Positions 1-7,918 of a DNA stretch of 61,312 bases are shown here, piece by piece. The stretch comes from a virus. The first letter of the stretch is position 1, and each line of letters begins with the position of its first letter. Location of the stretch: positions 1-61,312 of the IMG/VR virus record IMGVR_UViG_3300011115_000316. One strand, given 5' to 3'. The position numbers and the translations under genes are program-made. Under the pieces are notes generated by a model, which searched no databases, was not told where the DNA came from, and worked only from the letters and a program-made list of their open reading frames with translations.

Positions 1-169
1 TTTGCTCCAACGGGTAAGCGTCCCTCTGATCCAGAGGTAAACGACCTTGAGCGGGGTATAAAACATGGCCTACTCCTACAGTGTGAAGACGCGCCGGGCA
101 AATATATGGCCGATACCGCACGCCTTCGTGGTGCTTGATCATCTCTTTGCAGCGGTCGGAGACTTTCAA
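1..169 (-). CDS. Endolysin (GH24 lysozyme), N-terminal part, cut by window edge
   Basis: Reads leftward off base 1. It degrades host peptidoglycan at lysis. From a TTG at 169-167 the protein begins MKVSDRCKEMIKHHEGV and continues RYRPYICPARLHTVGVGH. This shows the lysozyme triad E-8aa-C-5aa-T: Glu in HHEG, Cys in YICP, Thr in HTVG. The Cys variant is known from P1 Lyz and R21-type enzymes, where T4 lysozyme has Asp. The TTG overlaps the stop of the upstream holin-like gene and has AAGG just upstream; an ATG at 142-140 is an alternative start but leaves only five residues before the catalytic Glu. The rest of the enzyme lies at the other end of the window. Confidence 0.88.
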   Translation of the reverse strand, partial: MKVSDRCKEMIKHHEGVRYRPYICPARLHTVGVGHVLYPAQGRLPLDQRDAYPLEQ

Positions 170-657
170 TCCTTGCCACCTTTAAACGCCCGTCCACCAA
201 AATGGAAGCTGATGATGCTGGCAAAGATGATCTGGGTGTCGGCGTCCCACAGTTTTGCAATCAGCACATCAAATGCAATGTCTCTCTGCCAAGCATAGAT
301 AAAGCCGCCGATTTCCACGAAGGCAAACAGCCCGAAGAAACCATAGGTCAGTATCGGGCGCACACCAGAGCGCAAGTTGATCATCCACTGACTAGCGCCT
401 TGGCCTATGGCGATGTCGTGGGCGTACAGGGCTGCGCGTTCTGATGCCTCGGCTTCGATAGCCTGACCTTCGACTTTTATCTCTTCTACTCGCTGCTGAG
501 CTTCAAACCCGGCCTTGCGTAGCTCAAGCTCACGCTCAATCTGCAACTGGGCCATTGCCATCTCATGCTTCTTATCGGCACGATCCTGGAAGAAACCAAG
601 CAGCTTTGGCAATCCTCCGGCAAGGAAGCTAATCAGGGTGGAAAATAGTGTTAGCAT
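166..657 (-). CDS. Putative holin-like membrane protein (163 aa)
   Basis: Seen: a hydrophobic N-terminus (MLTLFSTLISFLAGGLPKLL), a long charged helical or coiled-coil stretch (about residues 27-80, rich in E, K, Q and A), then two hydrophobic segments (about 98-120 and 138-152). Its stop overlaps the endolysin start, and three more small membrane proteins follow upstream, so it sits in the lysis cassette. Membrane proteins of this shape next to phage lysozymes are usually annotated as three-segment holins that permeabilise the inner membrane. The assignment rests on context and topology, not on a diagnostic motif. Confidence 0.6.
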   Translation of the reverse strand: MLTLFSTLISFLAGGLPKLLGFFQDRADKKHEMAMAQLQIERELELRKAGFEAQQRVEEIKVEGQAIEAEASERAALYAHDIAIGQGASQWMINLRSGVRPILTYGFFGLFAFVEIGGFIYAWQRDIAFDVLIAKLWDADTQIIFASIISFHFGGRAFKGGKD

Positions 658-875
658 TATTTTTCTTCCTCATGCGATAGTTTGACACCAGCCAATAAGC
701 CAATGAAGCCTCCAACAATAGTCTGAAATGCTGGGCTGATCAATTCAAAAATCTTGTTGTTGTCTACTTTCTCATTAAACAGTCCAAGCAACATGACACC
801 TACCATACCCATAACAACGATGCAAAGCGTCAGGCTAACCATCAGCGTCACAAAAAAGGTGAGTTTGGCTTTCAT
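657..875 (-). CDS. Small two-segment membrane protein of the lysis cassette (72 aa)
   Basis: The protein starts MKAKLTFFVTLMVSLTL and has two hydrophobic segments, with a short charged C-terminus (KLSHEEEK). The start at 875 forms an ATGA overlap with the stop of the upstream gene, which decides it over a longer in-frame extension to 923. Its stop abuts the start of the holin-like gene. Size and topology fit a class II holin or antiholin; no family motif was recognised. Confidence 0.6.
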   Translation of the reverse strand: MKAKLTFFVTLMVSLTLCIVVMGMVGVMLLGLFNEKVDNNKIFELISPAFQTIVGGFIGLLAGVKLSHEEEK

Positions 876-1126
876 TTTTTCCAAAACTGAACAAGTGAAA
901 ATACCACGGTTGCGGCTGCCCAAACGCCCATGCCGCGGTTAACCCATTGGTCTATCTTGCGATCAACTCTCTGCAAAGTAACGTCATATATGCCTGACTT
1001 GACTTCCAAATTGCCAATGCGATGGCCTTGAGTTGCTTGACGCTCTTCAAACAAAACTAGTTTTCCGACAGCGTCGGTCAACTTGTCAACCTTGCTTTCC
1101 AAGCGCCTGAAATCATCGTCAGTCAT
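872..1126 (-). CDS. XhlA-like coiled-coil membrane protein (84 aa)
   Basis: Begins MTDDDFRRLESKVDKLTDAV, an amphipathic heptad-rich helix, and ends with one transmembrane segment (about 66-82) and a dilysine tail. This is the architecture of the haemolysin XhlA family, small phage proteins found beside holin and endolysin genes. It is translationally coupled by ATGA to the next membrane protein. Function is inferred from architecture and position. Confidence 0.6.
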   Translation of the reverse strand: MTDDDFRRLESKVDKLTDAVGKLVLFEERQATQGHRIGNLEVKSGIYDVTLQRVDRKIDQWVNRGMGVWAAATVVFSLVQFWKK

Positions 1127-1150
1127 ATTTATTTTCAGGCGCTTGCCAAT

Positions 1151-1384
1151 TCAATTTTGTATGGTTTCTGCTGCCTCGGCAGGCTGCTCTACCAGTGCCT
1201 GCTTCAGCATGCTGAAAAATGAATCCCGCCCCACCTGCAGCTGGTCCAGATTGAACTTCGCCGAAGCCACCTTGCGCTCCAGATCAACTACGTGGTCTAG
1301 GAGTGCTTTTTGCTGCTCCTTCAAAGAACCGATATCGTACTCAACGCCGTCGATGATGAGTTGGGGTTTTGTGTTGTTGCCCAT
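1151..1384 (-). CDS. DUF6447-like small protein (77 aa)
   Basis: Start chosen at MGNNTKPQLIIDGVEYDIGS (base 1384) because an AAGGAAG Shine-Dalgarno lies six bases upstream; a start six codons earlier would lie on top of that site. The protein has a short beta-like N-terminus, then a predicted coiled coil (residues about 22-60). The pattern IDGVEYDIxSL followed by a helical region resembles DUF6447, small phage proteins of unknown role. It lies between lysis genes and the tail fibre module. Confidence 0.6.
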   Translation of the reverse strand: MGNNTKPQLIIDGVEYDIGSLKEQQKALLDHVVDLERKVASAKFNLDQLQVGRDSFFSMLKQALVEQPAEAAETIQN

Positions 1385-1432
1385 TTCATACTTCCTTTTC
1401 AAGTGCCGCCAAGGTCGGGTGACGGCTTCCCG

Positions 1433-1618
1433 TTATTTTTGAGACAGGGGTAAGGTAGTCACGATGCGAAGCAAGGTCACTGCAACCGCGATGGCGATGC
1501 CAACCAGCATTTGCCCCACCGGGGTGATCGGCAGCAGGAACACGTAGGCTTGCATGATCGACAGGACTGCGAGGATGATGGCAAACCAGACGGTCTTGGA
1601 TTTCAAGATTGGGGGCAT
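1433..1618 (-). CDS. Small membrane protein, holin-like (61 aa)
   Basis: MPPILKSKTVWFAIILAVLS is followed by two hydrophobic helices, with a short basic C-terminus. The start at 1618 is preceded by GGAG about eight bases upstream; the longer open frame to 1765 encodes an unlikely Arg/Cys-rich stretch overlapping the neighbour. Small two-helix proteins like this are common beside phage lysis genes and this may be an additional holin. Confidence 0.6.
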   Translation of the reverse strand: MPPILKSKTVWFAIILAVLSIMQAYVFLLPITPVGQMLVGIAIAVAVTLLRIVTTLPLSQK

Positions 1619-1652
1619 AGTTCGTACTCCGCAGTTACAGGTTCGGCCTTGG

Positions 1653-1931
1653 TTACAGACTTGGTTGCAGGGCATCGGCTGCTTTGGGCTCAACAATTGC
1701 TTGAGCCGCTTGATACGCCGCAACCACTTCAGCAGTCCATGCCGTATTGCAATGAGCCGCAACATTGGCGGGGATGCCCGTCAGGTCTTGCCCCGGCGTC
1801 AGACTGCTGCGGTGGTAGGTCTTGGTTATCGCAACGCCGTTTTCCAAGAAGCTCGTTGCTTCACGGTAAAAAATTGTGCCGTTCTCGGTTACTGTGATTT
1901 GGTCAACAGTTGTGGTTTTGGTAAGTGACAT
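1653..1931 (-). CDS. Conserved hypothetical tail-fibre-associated protein (92 aa)
   Basis: Starts MSLTKTTTVDQITVTENGTI and ends with a helical part containing TAEVVAAYQAA. I recognise the general pattern (MSLTKTT..DxIxVxENGxI..R......ENG..I) from small proteins encoded next to tail fibres in betaproteobacterial phages; their role is unknown. It lies 41 bases downstream of the fibre gene in the same direction, consistent with a fibre-tip or chaperone-like accessory role, which is inference. Confidence 0.65.
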   Translation of the reverse strand: MSLTKTTTVDQITVTENGTIFYREATSFLENGVAITKTYHRSSLTPGQDLTGIPANVAAHCNTAWTAEVVAAYQAAQAIVEPKAADALQPSL

Positions 1932-1971
1932 AATTTTCCTTTGGTTAGTGTCCGACCTGCAATCAGGTTAA

Positions 1972-3690
1972 TTAAACAAAATACGTCATGCTAAAGAAAA
2001 GATCAGAAGTGTCGGCAGTTGCACCAGCATCAATATCGGCAGCAGTCAACGATGCTGAAGCATTAAGCGAGTCAAACGGAGTAAGCAATACTTCTAACGT
2101 AGCCGTATTGATTAATGTTCGGATAGTAACAACGTTACCTGCTTTGCCAATACGTATAACACCTGCTACTGCGGCGCCTCCGTAGTAGGCTTGCCCATTG
2201 CCAATTGTAAAAGGCAATCCGCCAATAACATAATTACCAGCGGCAGTGCCTTTGACAATTCCAAACCTACAAGTAAGATTAACTGCTCTACCAATTTTCG
2301 TATAAAGGCCAGCTCGATAGCCATAGGTAAGTGTTCCGTTGCCACCACTAAAAACAGCAACTGGCGACCAAGTACCTTCCTCATAGTCATCCAGCGTGTT
2401 GGCGTCTGTAGCGTCAACCGCAGTGGCGGGGAATGTAATCCCGCTTTTCAGTTGCAGCACACCGCCGTTTGCGTTTGCAGTGGCAACTCCCACTAAGAGG
2501 TTGCCAGAGGAGTCGAGGGTCATGGTGTTGACATACCCTGCCGTGCCTGTGTAAAACAGCAACGAGCCACCAGTACCGAGCAGTGCAACATTATTGTTTG
2601 CGGAAATCCATTGAAAACTTGTGTTGGCTGTGGCGCAAGATATATTCCCCGTCGCACTCAGCGTCCCTGTTACTGCGAGTCCGGTGGAGGAAAGAACCAG
2701 TCTGTTAACCGCACTCGTACCAAAGAACATAGTGTCTGAGGTCATTGAGTACGTTATGTTCCCGCGATACTGATCGCCGCCTGCGGAGGTACTTTTGGCA
2801 AAGTTCAATGACGCCTGAACGCCCGTTGATCCGGGGAAAATGGTTAGCCCCGCCGAAGCCGCGCCCGCGCCAATTACCAAATTTGAACCGGCGTTTTCAC
2901 TAAACGTAGAGGTGGCTGTTGTTCCAACACCGACATTCCCCGTCGTACTCAGCGTAGTAAACGCACCAGCCAGCGGGGTAGTTGTTCCGATGATGACATT
3001 ATTAAGCTGATTGCCGCCACCTGCTACCGTGCCCGATAACGTGAATGCGCCGATGGTGTTGGCAGTCAGCGTAGTGCCGTTGAACAGCAAATTCGCAGAG
3101 TCTTGCAGCAACCCCGCAGTACCTGCGTAGGTCACCCGGCCAGAGGTCAGAGAGCTAAGGGACAGGCTTGCACCAGCGACGGTGCCTGTGAGGGTCGGGC
3201 TGGCAGACAGGACGGTGTTGCCGGTGCCTGTTGACGTAGTTACCCCTGTGCCGCCGGATAGGACTGGAAGGGCTGCTCCAAGGGTCAACGCTGCAAAGTA
3301 GTTCTGGGCAACGATGATGTCTGTGCCGTTGCTGACGAGTGCTATCTTTGCCGCAGCCGGGATAGACACTCCGGTCTGGCCGGTGACTTTGAACGTAATG
3401 GCCGATGCCGTGTTATTGAAAACAAAGTACATCTTTGTCTTGGTCGTGGGAACCGCAACACTACCCCCACCCGTACCATTAAGCTGGATGTAGATGCTTC
3501 GCGCCACACCGGTAGTGCCGTCAGGGATGGTGATCGTGTCTGCTCCCCCTGTGGCGCTGTACGCTTGATACCCCAAGGCTTCGTCCAGCATGTTAGTGAT
3601 ACTGGAGTTGACCGTTGTACCCCAAGTACCCGACAGTTCCCCCGTAGTTGGAAGTGCCAGAGCCAGATTTGAACTATATGATGTTGCCAT
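1972..3690 (-). CDS. Tail fibre protein, probable receptor-binding protein (572 aa)
   Basis: A long Ser/Thr/Gly/Ala-rich protein beginning MATSYSSNLALALPTTGELS, a head typical of phage fibres (TxGxLxGTWGxxxN). The central part carries repeated beta motifs such as GTVAGASLSLSSL, TLTGTVAGG and LSATGNIS, characteristic of fibrous trimeric beta structures. The C-terminal part (from about residue 430: DDYEEGTWSPVAVFSGGNGT) resembles the C-terminal domain seen in many fibres, where receptor contact occurs. It is encoded between the repeat-rich tail protein and the lysis genes. Confidence 0.85.
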   Translation of the reverse strand: MATSYSSNLALALPTTGELSGTWGTTVNSSITNMLDEALGYQAYSATGGADTITIPDGTTGVARSIYIQLNGTGGGSVAVPTTKTKMYFVFNNTASAITFKVTGQTGVSIPAAAKIALVSNGTDIIVAQNYFAALTLGAALPVLSGGTGVTTSTGTGNTVLSASPTLTGTVAGASLSLSSLTSGRVTYAGTAGLLQDSANLLFNGTTLTANTIGAFTLSGTVAGGGNQLNNVIIGTTTPLAGAFTTLSTTGNVGVGTTATSTFSENAGSNLVIGAGAASAGLTIFPGSTGVQASLNFAKSTSAGGDQYRGNITYSMTSDTMFFGTSAVNRLVLSSTGLAVTGTLSATGNISCATANTSFQWISANNNVALLGTGGSLLFYTGTAGYVNTMTLDSSGNLLVGVATANANGGVLQLKSGITFPATAVDATDANTLDDYEEGTWSPVAVFSGGNGTLTYGYRAGLYTKIGRAVNLTCRFGIVKGTAAGNYVIGGLPFTIGNGQAYYGGAAVAGVIRIGKAGNVVTIRTLINTATLEVLLTPFDSLNASASLTAADIDAGATADTSDLFFSMTYFV

Positions 3691-3700
3691 TTAAAACCTC

Positions 3701-4414
3701 TTACGTTGATATGCTCTGCCAGTTGGGTGTCTGTGGGACATTTATTACCCCCCATGCGGGGGTCTGCGGAACATTTATCACTCCCCATGCGGGGGTTTGC
3801 GAGTCATCAATAACGGACCAAAAAGCAATTCCAAAACTTTCTACTGCCCCTGTCGCCGCCACACCTGCTAGAGCAAGCGAGTGGCTAGGTGCTACTGACC
3901 CCACTGCCCCGGATGCCGATACACCTGTCAGGGCGGGGGAGTGTGCTACCCCTAGTGTTCCTGCTGCACCCGCCGACACAACACCTGTCAGGGCTATCGA
4001 GAAGTTGGGAGCTACAGTCCCGACAAACCCGCTGGCAAATGTTCCTGTCTCTACTAAAATATATGACGGTACTACCGTCCCAACTGCGCCTGTTGCCGCT
4101 ACACCTGTTAAGGCTGCCGATACACTAATTTTGACTGACCCAACGGCTCCCGTTGCTGCGTTTCCGGTCAGGGCTATGGATTTGGTAATTCCAACCGTGC
4201 CTACCGCGCCTACCGCCGCTACACCCGTGATAGCCTTGGCGGTGCTTGCTACAACTGTTCCCGCTGCCCCAGATGCCGTTACACCTGTTAAGGCTACCGA
4301 TACGCTAACTTTGACTGACCCAACGGCTCCCGTTGCTGCAACGCCCGTGATGACAACTGTACCGCCACCCCAGACACTGCTACTCCATGTATCGTCGCCC
4401 CAGCCAAGAGACAT
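3701..4414 (-). CDS. Repeat-rich tail/fibre-associated protein (237 aa)
   Basis: The N-terminus has Trp/Gly motifs (MSLGWGDDTWSSSVWGGGT) like those seen in virion-surface proteins of podoviruses. The rest is about nine tandem copies of a 20-residue unit of the type ALTGVxATGAVGTV plus six variable residues, then three copies of an 11-residue unit containing QTPAWGVIN. Such beta-repeat proteins usually form extended surface structures. It is encoded just before the fibre gene and just after two paralogous tail proteins. No enzyme motif is seen. Confidence 0.7.
   Translation of the reverse strand: MSLGWGDDTWSSSVWGGGTVVITGVAATGAVGSVKVSVSVALTGVTASGAAGTVVASTAKAITGVAAVGAVGTVGITKSIALTGNAATGAVGSVKISVSAALTGVAATGAVGTVVPSYILVETGTFASGFVGTVAPNFSIALTGVVSAGAAGTLGVAHSPALTGVSASGAVGSVAPSHSLALAGVAATGAVESFGIAFWSVIDDSQTPAWGVINVPQTPAWGVINVPQTPNWQSIST
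3735..4376 (-). repeat. 60-bp tandem coding repeat (20-residue period) plus 33-bp repeat
   Basis: Within the repeat-rich tail protein, about nine copies of a 60-bp unit encode ALTGVxATGAVGTV-type modules. Near the 3' end of the gene (bases about 3735-3800) three near-identical 33-bp units encode QTPAWGVIN-type modules. Near-identical DNA units favour copy-number change by recombination. Confidence 0.8.
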
Positions 4415-4418
4415 GACA

Positions 4419-4919
4419 TCAGGTTGTTGACAACCGCAGAAGCGCAGTGGTCGTTGAACTTGTTGGCATGGTTAGCGTGAAAACACCTGCCGTGATGGTC
4501 TGGCTGCTGAAGGTGTGGACACTGACCGCTGTATTGCCCTGCGTGGAGTTGTAGACCAGCACCGCATCAAACGCAGCAAAGGTCACGGGTGTTGCACTTG
4601 CCCCATAGACAATGCTTGCCGAAGGTGTCCAATACGCCACACCCGCAGTACTAGAGCTATTTGTAGCTACAGGCACATTGGCGTTGGTAATGGTTTCACC
4701 GCCAGCAGAGTAGTTGGCTGAAGAGACTTCGTTGCTGGCACTGTACGCTGTGGTTGAGGCATTTACCGTTGCCCCAACAAGGTACAGCGCAGCTTTAAAC
4801 GTATCCTTTGTAGGCGCAGTCAAGCTAGTCCTGCTGGTCAGTGTGATGCTGCCAAATTGGTGCCCGCCATTGAGCAACTGGCCCATGAAGGAAGTGCACA
4901 TTGATTGCGTGTTTGCCAT
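4419..4919 (-). CDS. Virion protein, paralogue of the protein at 5108-5524 (166 aa)
   Basis: Begins MANTQSMCTSFMGQLLNGGHQF and ends in a Thr/Ser-rich tract followed by TALLRLSTT. It shares an overall pattern with the 138-residue protein two genes upstream: SFxxQLLxxxHxF, AALYL versus MALYT, YSASNEVSSANYSAGG versus YTATGEISGTGYTAAG, and TALLRL versus TALIRL at the end. Two diverged tandem copies suggest a duplicated virion-surface or tail component. Function unknown. Confidence 0.75.
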   Translation of the reverse strand: MANTQSMCTSFMGQLLNGGHQFGSITLTSRTSLTAPTKDTFKAALYLVGATVNASTTAYSASNEVSSANYSAGGETITNANVPVATNSSSTAGVAYWTPSASIVYGASATPVTFAAFDAVLVYNSTQGNTAVSVHTFSSQTITAGVFTLTMPTSSTTTALLRLSTT

Positions 4920-4922
4920 GAT

Positions 4923-5111
4923 TTATCCTAGTGAAGCTGCTTCAAGACCCGACAGCATGGCCTTTTTCAAAGCCACATGTGCAGAACGATGTACCAATTC
5001 GCCCCCCAACCAATACTCAACCCATGTCGTGGTTTCGTTGGCGTTGTCTATGGTTCCTTCCCGCTTGTCCAGCAGGGCTTCGTCCATCAGACCCTTGGTC
5101 GTTGTGATCAT
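4923..5111 (-). CDS. Small hypothetical protein between two paralogues (62 aa)
   Basis: MITTTKGLMDEALLDKREGT is followed by WVEYWLGGELVHRSAHVALK. Its start overlaps the stop of the upstream paralogue (5108) by an ATGA-like junction and its stop lies three bases before the next start, indicating coupled translation in the tail operon. Not recognised beyond small phage protein. Confidence 0.65.
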   Translation of the reverse strand: MITTTKGLMDEALLDKREGTIDNANETTTWVEYWLGGELVHRSAHVALKKAMLSGLEAASLG

Positions 5112-5524
5112 GGTAACCTTATTAGGGCCGTTGTAGCGGAGTTGGTCGGCATGACAACGGTAAACGATGTGGCAGTGGTTTTGTCAGCGCCAAAGTCCAG
5201 TACGGCCACCGATTTGTTGCTCTTGGATGCATTGTAAATCAGTGCCCCCCGTGCTGTAAACGCACCGGTAGTCCAGACAACATTGCTGAAGTTTACAAAG
5301 GCGGTGGTGTCTGTGACACTGACCGAGATGCCTGTCATAACTTGCCCTGCCGCCGTGTAGCCCGTACCTGAGATCTCCCCAGTCGCTGTGTAAACGGTGG
5401 TGGCTGCCCCTATATCAGCGTTGGCTGTGTACAGCGCCATATAAAAGGTGTCCGTGGAGAAATCATGCACCGCCTCAAGCAGTTGCTGCTTGAAGGATGT
5501 AGTCAGGGTTTGGGCAATGCTCAT
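5108..5524 (-). CDS. Virion protein, paralogue of the protein at 4419-4919 (138 aa)
   Basis: MSIAQTLTTSFKQQLLEAVH, then alternating beta-like Thr/Val/Ala-rich segments, ending TNSATTALIRLP. It shares the arrangement SFKQQLLxxxHDF and YTATGEISGTGYTAAGQ with its downstream neighbour. It is coupled by ATGA to the adaptor gene upstream. Position between adaptor and fibres suggests a tail or neck decoration protein; the exact role is unknown. Confidence 0.75.
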   Translation of the reverse strand: MSIAQTLTTSFKQQLLEAVHDFSTDTFYMALYTANADIGAATTVYTATGEISGTGYTAAGQVMTGISVSVTDTTAFVNFSNVVWTTGAFTARGALIYNASKSNKSVAVLDFGADKTTATSFTVVMPTNSATTALIRLP

Positions 5525-6183
5525 GTTACTGGAATCCTAACTTGCCCACTGCGGTATGCGTCTTGACGCTCCAGCCCGTCACCCAGACGTTTGAGTTGCC
5601 CCATTGCTTCTTTGTACTTGCCGTCATACAGGGCAATCATGTCCGTCTCACCCTTCATGTAGGTGTACGCCTCAACCAGTGTCCCATACAAAAGCACAGG
5701 GTCGTAGTTGTCCCCCAGCCATGTGGTCGAGGCAGTGACGATGGACTCGGGGTAGTAGTAATAATGAAGCTCCATGCTGTAAGCAGCGTCTGGAGTAGGG
5801 CCGATGAGGAACGTGAGTTCTGTCGTAATAACGCTGGATGCCACAGCGGGGCCAAACAAAGCGTAGAACTTAGGCGACCCTGTGGATGTTGGCTTGGGAT
5901 ACGCTTCCCGGATGAAGTTTACGTCCTTGTTCAACAGGAACGTGTACGCCCCGGTGGTGGGGTCTATTGCCGCCAAAGAGTAAGAAGACAAGAAGTCATC
6001 AGGGCAAGCCAAGTACTTGTTGCTTGCCGTTGTGATGCCGGTCACATTCTTACGTAGTGCTGGAATCTGTACGGTGTTGTATATACGTTTCTCTGCCTGT
6101 GTGATAAACAAATTCATGTCCACAGTAGGAAAGGTGTTCTCCGTGTAGGAGGAAACCGCAGAAACCAACGCAGCGTAGTTCAT
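5521..6183 (-). CDS. Head-tail adaptor-like protein (SU10 adaptor type, 220 aa)
   Basis: Starts MNYAALVSAVSSYTENTFPT and includes ITQAEKRIYNTVQIPALRKN, YLACPDDFL, INFIREAYP-like (VNFIREAYPKP), MELHYYYYPESI and YGTLVEAYTYMKGETDM. This pattern is one I associate with the phage adaptor family described for SU10-like podoviruses, which sits under the portal and connects it to the tail. Length about 220 residues is normal for the family. It overlaps its neighbours by four bases on both sides. Confidence 0.78.
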   Translation of the reverse strand: MNYAALVSAVSSYTENTFPTVDMNLFITQAEKRIYNTVQIPALRKNVTGITTASNKYLACPDDFLSSYSLAAIDPTTGAYTFLLNKDVNFIREAYPKPTSTGSPKFYALFGPAVASSVITTELTFLIGPTPDAAYSMELHYYYYPESIVTASTTWLGDNYDPVLLYGTLVEAYTYMKGETDMIALYDGKYKEAMGQLKRLGDGLERQDAYRSGQVRIPVT

Positions 6184-6416
6184 GCCATCGGGCCTCTAGA
6201 CATCAAACCTTTGGTAGCTGCACCAGTTCCACGCATCTTAATACCCGAGGTCTTTACACCGGGCTGCTCTTGGTTGGTAATGCGCCCAATCGAAGCACGG
6301 ACGTTGTTCAACATGCTCATGTCTTTGCCCTTGCCGGGGTTCGCTTCCACGGTCACGGGTTTGTTCGTCATGGTGTGCGGCTTTGCGTACGCCGCTGCCT
6401 GTTTGTTGTTGATCAT
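6180..6416 (-). CDS. Small basic hypothetical virion-module protein (78 aa)
   Basis: MINNKQAAAYAKPHTMTNKP and a basic Gly/Met-rich tail (GTGAATKGLMSRGPMA). It is coupled by four-base overlap to the adaptor gene downstream. No recognised domain. Several neighbours are similarly short, basic and Gly-rich, which suggests DNA-associated or virion-bound peptides. Confidence 0.6.
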   Translation of the reverse strand: MINNKQAAAYAKPHTMTNKPVTVEANPGKGKDMSMLNNVRASIGRITNQEQPGVKTSGIKMRGTGAATKGLMSRGPMA

Positions 6417-6417
6417 C

Positions 6418-6606
6418 TTAGCCTCCGCGACCAGATTTCTGGTTCATCACTTTAGCCATTCCGCGCCCGTACTTCATCATGTCCATGTCGGTCTTGCCGC
6501 CTTTGGAAAACTTGGTCATGGGTTTGCCGGGATGCAGCCGCTTCTCATGCTTGTGCACGGCCCCGGCCATCATCTTTTTGTCCTGCTTCATGTCTGCCTT
6601 GTCCAT
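6418..6606 (-). CDS. Small Lys/Met/His-rich protein with KFSKGG motif (62 aa)
   Basis: MDKADMKQDKKMMAGAVHKH, then RLHPGKPMTKFSKGGKTDMD and a Gly-rich end (KSGRGG). The KFSKGG motif recurs in the 117-residue protein at 9386-9739 and in related form in other late proteins. One base separates it from the next gene. Function unknown; a virion-associated role is inferred from the module. Confidence 0.6.
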   Translation of the reverse strand: MDKADMKQDKKMMAGAVHKHEKRLHPGKPMTKFSKGGKTDMDMMKYGRGMAKVMNQKSGRGG

Positions 6607-6614
6607 ATCAACTC

Positions 6615-6998
6615 CTAAGTTACTGTAACTGAGCCAAGTTCTAATTCTGCCACCAAATAGTTGGGCGTTAGCCCATCATCGTTTGCCCTAGACCCGCCTA
6701 CCGGGTTCCAGTTCCACTGAAACACTCTGCTTCCTTCGCCCGGATATCCGTCCACCAACAAGCCAGAAGCGTAATAACTCAAATCTCTGCGTGGATCACG
6801 CAAGCCTTGCGGATCGTCCACCGGATACATGCCGAGTTGCAACTGCGGTTGATCGGGTGTCCAGCAAGTTGGGCACACCAGCAAATTGTACGTTTTAGTC
6901 TTGACGACTTCCTTCTTCAGTTCCTTCAGCTTGTAGCGAAACCCGCAGCGGTCACACTCCGCTATCGCATTCTTACCTGATGCAAACCTATTGCCCAT
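6615..6998 (-). CDS. Zinc-ribbon-like late protein (127 aa)
   Basis: Contains a four-cysteine cluster typical of a zinc ribbon: CDRC near residue 15 and CPTC near residue 42 (AECDRCGFRYKL and LLVCPTCWTP). The C-terminal half (SRVFQWNWNPVGG, LVAELELGSVTV) looks beta-rich. The gene sits between the two connector/adaptor-like proteins. I know similar short zinc-ribbon proteins from podovirus structural operons; a structural role is inferred. Confidence 0.65.
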   Translation of the reverse strand: MGNRFASGKNAIAECDRCGFRYKLKELKKEVVKTKTYNLLVCPTCWTPDQPQLQLGMYPVDDPQGLRDPRRDLSYYASGLLVDGYPGEGSRVFQWNWNPVGGSRANDDGLTPNYLVAELELGSVTVT

Positions 6999-7000
6999 GA

Positions 7001-7918
7001 TTACATAAACATTTGTCTAGGTACAAATCTTATGGCTGCACGCTCTCTATCCTCGGAAGCCGCGAGTTCCCACGCCTCATCGTACTGCTCCTTCAAAACC
7101 TGTAAACGCCCCATGCCATTGGGCAGCTTGAGCGCCAAGTAGTAGGCCAACCCCGCTGCTACGCAAGGTATGAACCGAAACGGGACATCCATCGTATCAG
7201 AGCCGTCTCCAGCGTTCTGGTTCCTGCGCAACCGCCAGTACACGAAGGTGTAGGTCTGGGAGCCATCCGGAGTGGGCCAGACGGTGATTGCAGGGGGATT
7301 TGATACATAGACTACTGCGGCAGTCAAATGCGTTGCTGCGGTGGTGTTCGCCTGCCCTCTGGAGCACGCTGTCAGGACATTGCCCACGATGTAGCCGTAG
7401 TAGATGATCTCGCTGTCCACCTTGATGTACCCGGCAGCGGCAAGCCCCACGACAGAACTCAGAGTGATGGTGGTGGCGGTAGCCGTCACGGCTCCGTTGA
7501 GGGTCAGCGTTGTAGTGGATGTCTGCCCTGAGTTGCGCTGCACCATAACCTGAATGGGTCTGGCTTGGGTCAGCTTGTTGGGTAGTGTGGCGTAGGTGCT
7601 GACGCTGATGCGAGTGATGGTCAGGTCTGCTTGGTTGGAGGTCGAGTTGGCATCGGTGCGGATGACATGCTCAAGCAAGTCCACGGTGTCTGTGGGTAGC
7701 GCGTAGGTGTTTAAACCTTGAGTCAGGGTGAACGACCCCTGCTCAATCGTCCACATGTTGATGCCCCGGTTGGCCCAATCCGCAAACATGATGTTGAGGG
7801 AGCGCCGTGCGGTACGCCTGTCATACCCGGAACGAAGCTCAGAACCCGCACGTTCAAATGCGTCTTCTATGACTTCACTCAAGTCCATGTCGAAGTTAGA
7901 GACGCCGGAAGTTGTCAT
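7001..7918 (-). CDS. Probable head-tail connector/tail protein (305 aa)
   Basis: MTTSGVSNFDMDLSEVIEDA, AFERAGSELRSGYDRRTARR and IMFADWANRGINMWTIEQ form a helical N-terminus typical of podovirus connector proteins that precede the adaptor. A beta-rich middle (SGQTSTTTLTLNGAVTAT) and a C-terminal helical part (LKLPNGMGRLQVLKEQYDEA) follow. The order in the operon (capsid, small proteins, this gene, adaptor, fibres) supports a neck or tail-hub role. Not assigned to a single named family. Confidence 0.7.
   Translation of the reverse strand: MTTSGVSNFDMDLSEVIEDAFERAGSELRSGYDRRTARRSLNIMFADWANRGINMWTIEQGSFTLTQGLNTYALPTDTVDLLEHVIRTDANSTSNQADLTITRISVSTYATLPNKLTQARPIQVMVQRNSGQTSTTTLTLNGAVTATATTITLSSVVGLAAAGYIKVDSEIIYYGYIVGNVLTACSRGQANTTAATHLTAAVVYVSNPPAITVWPTPDGSQTYTFVYWRLRRNQNAGDGSDTMDVPFRFIPCVAAGLAYYLALKLPNGMGRLQVLKEQYDEAWELAASEDRERAAIRFVPRQMFM

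Noticed and set aside
3648-4430. Plus-strand ORF of 260 codons with APVAATPV repeats
   Set aside because: Mirror of the 60-bp repeats in the minus-strand tail protein; no start signal.
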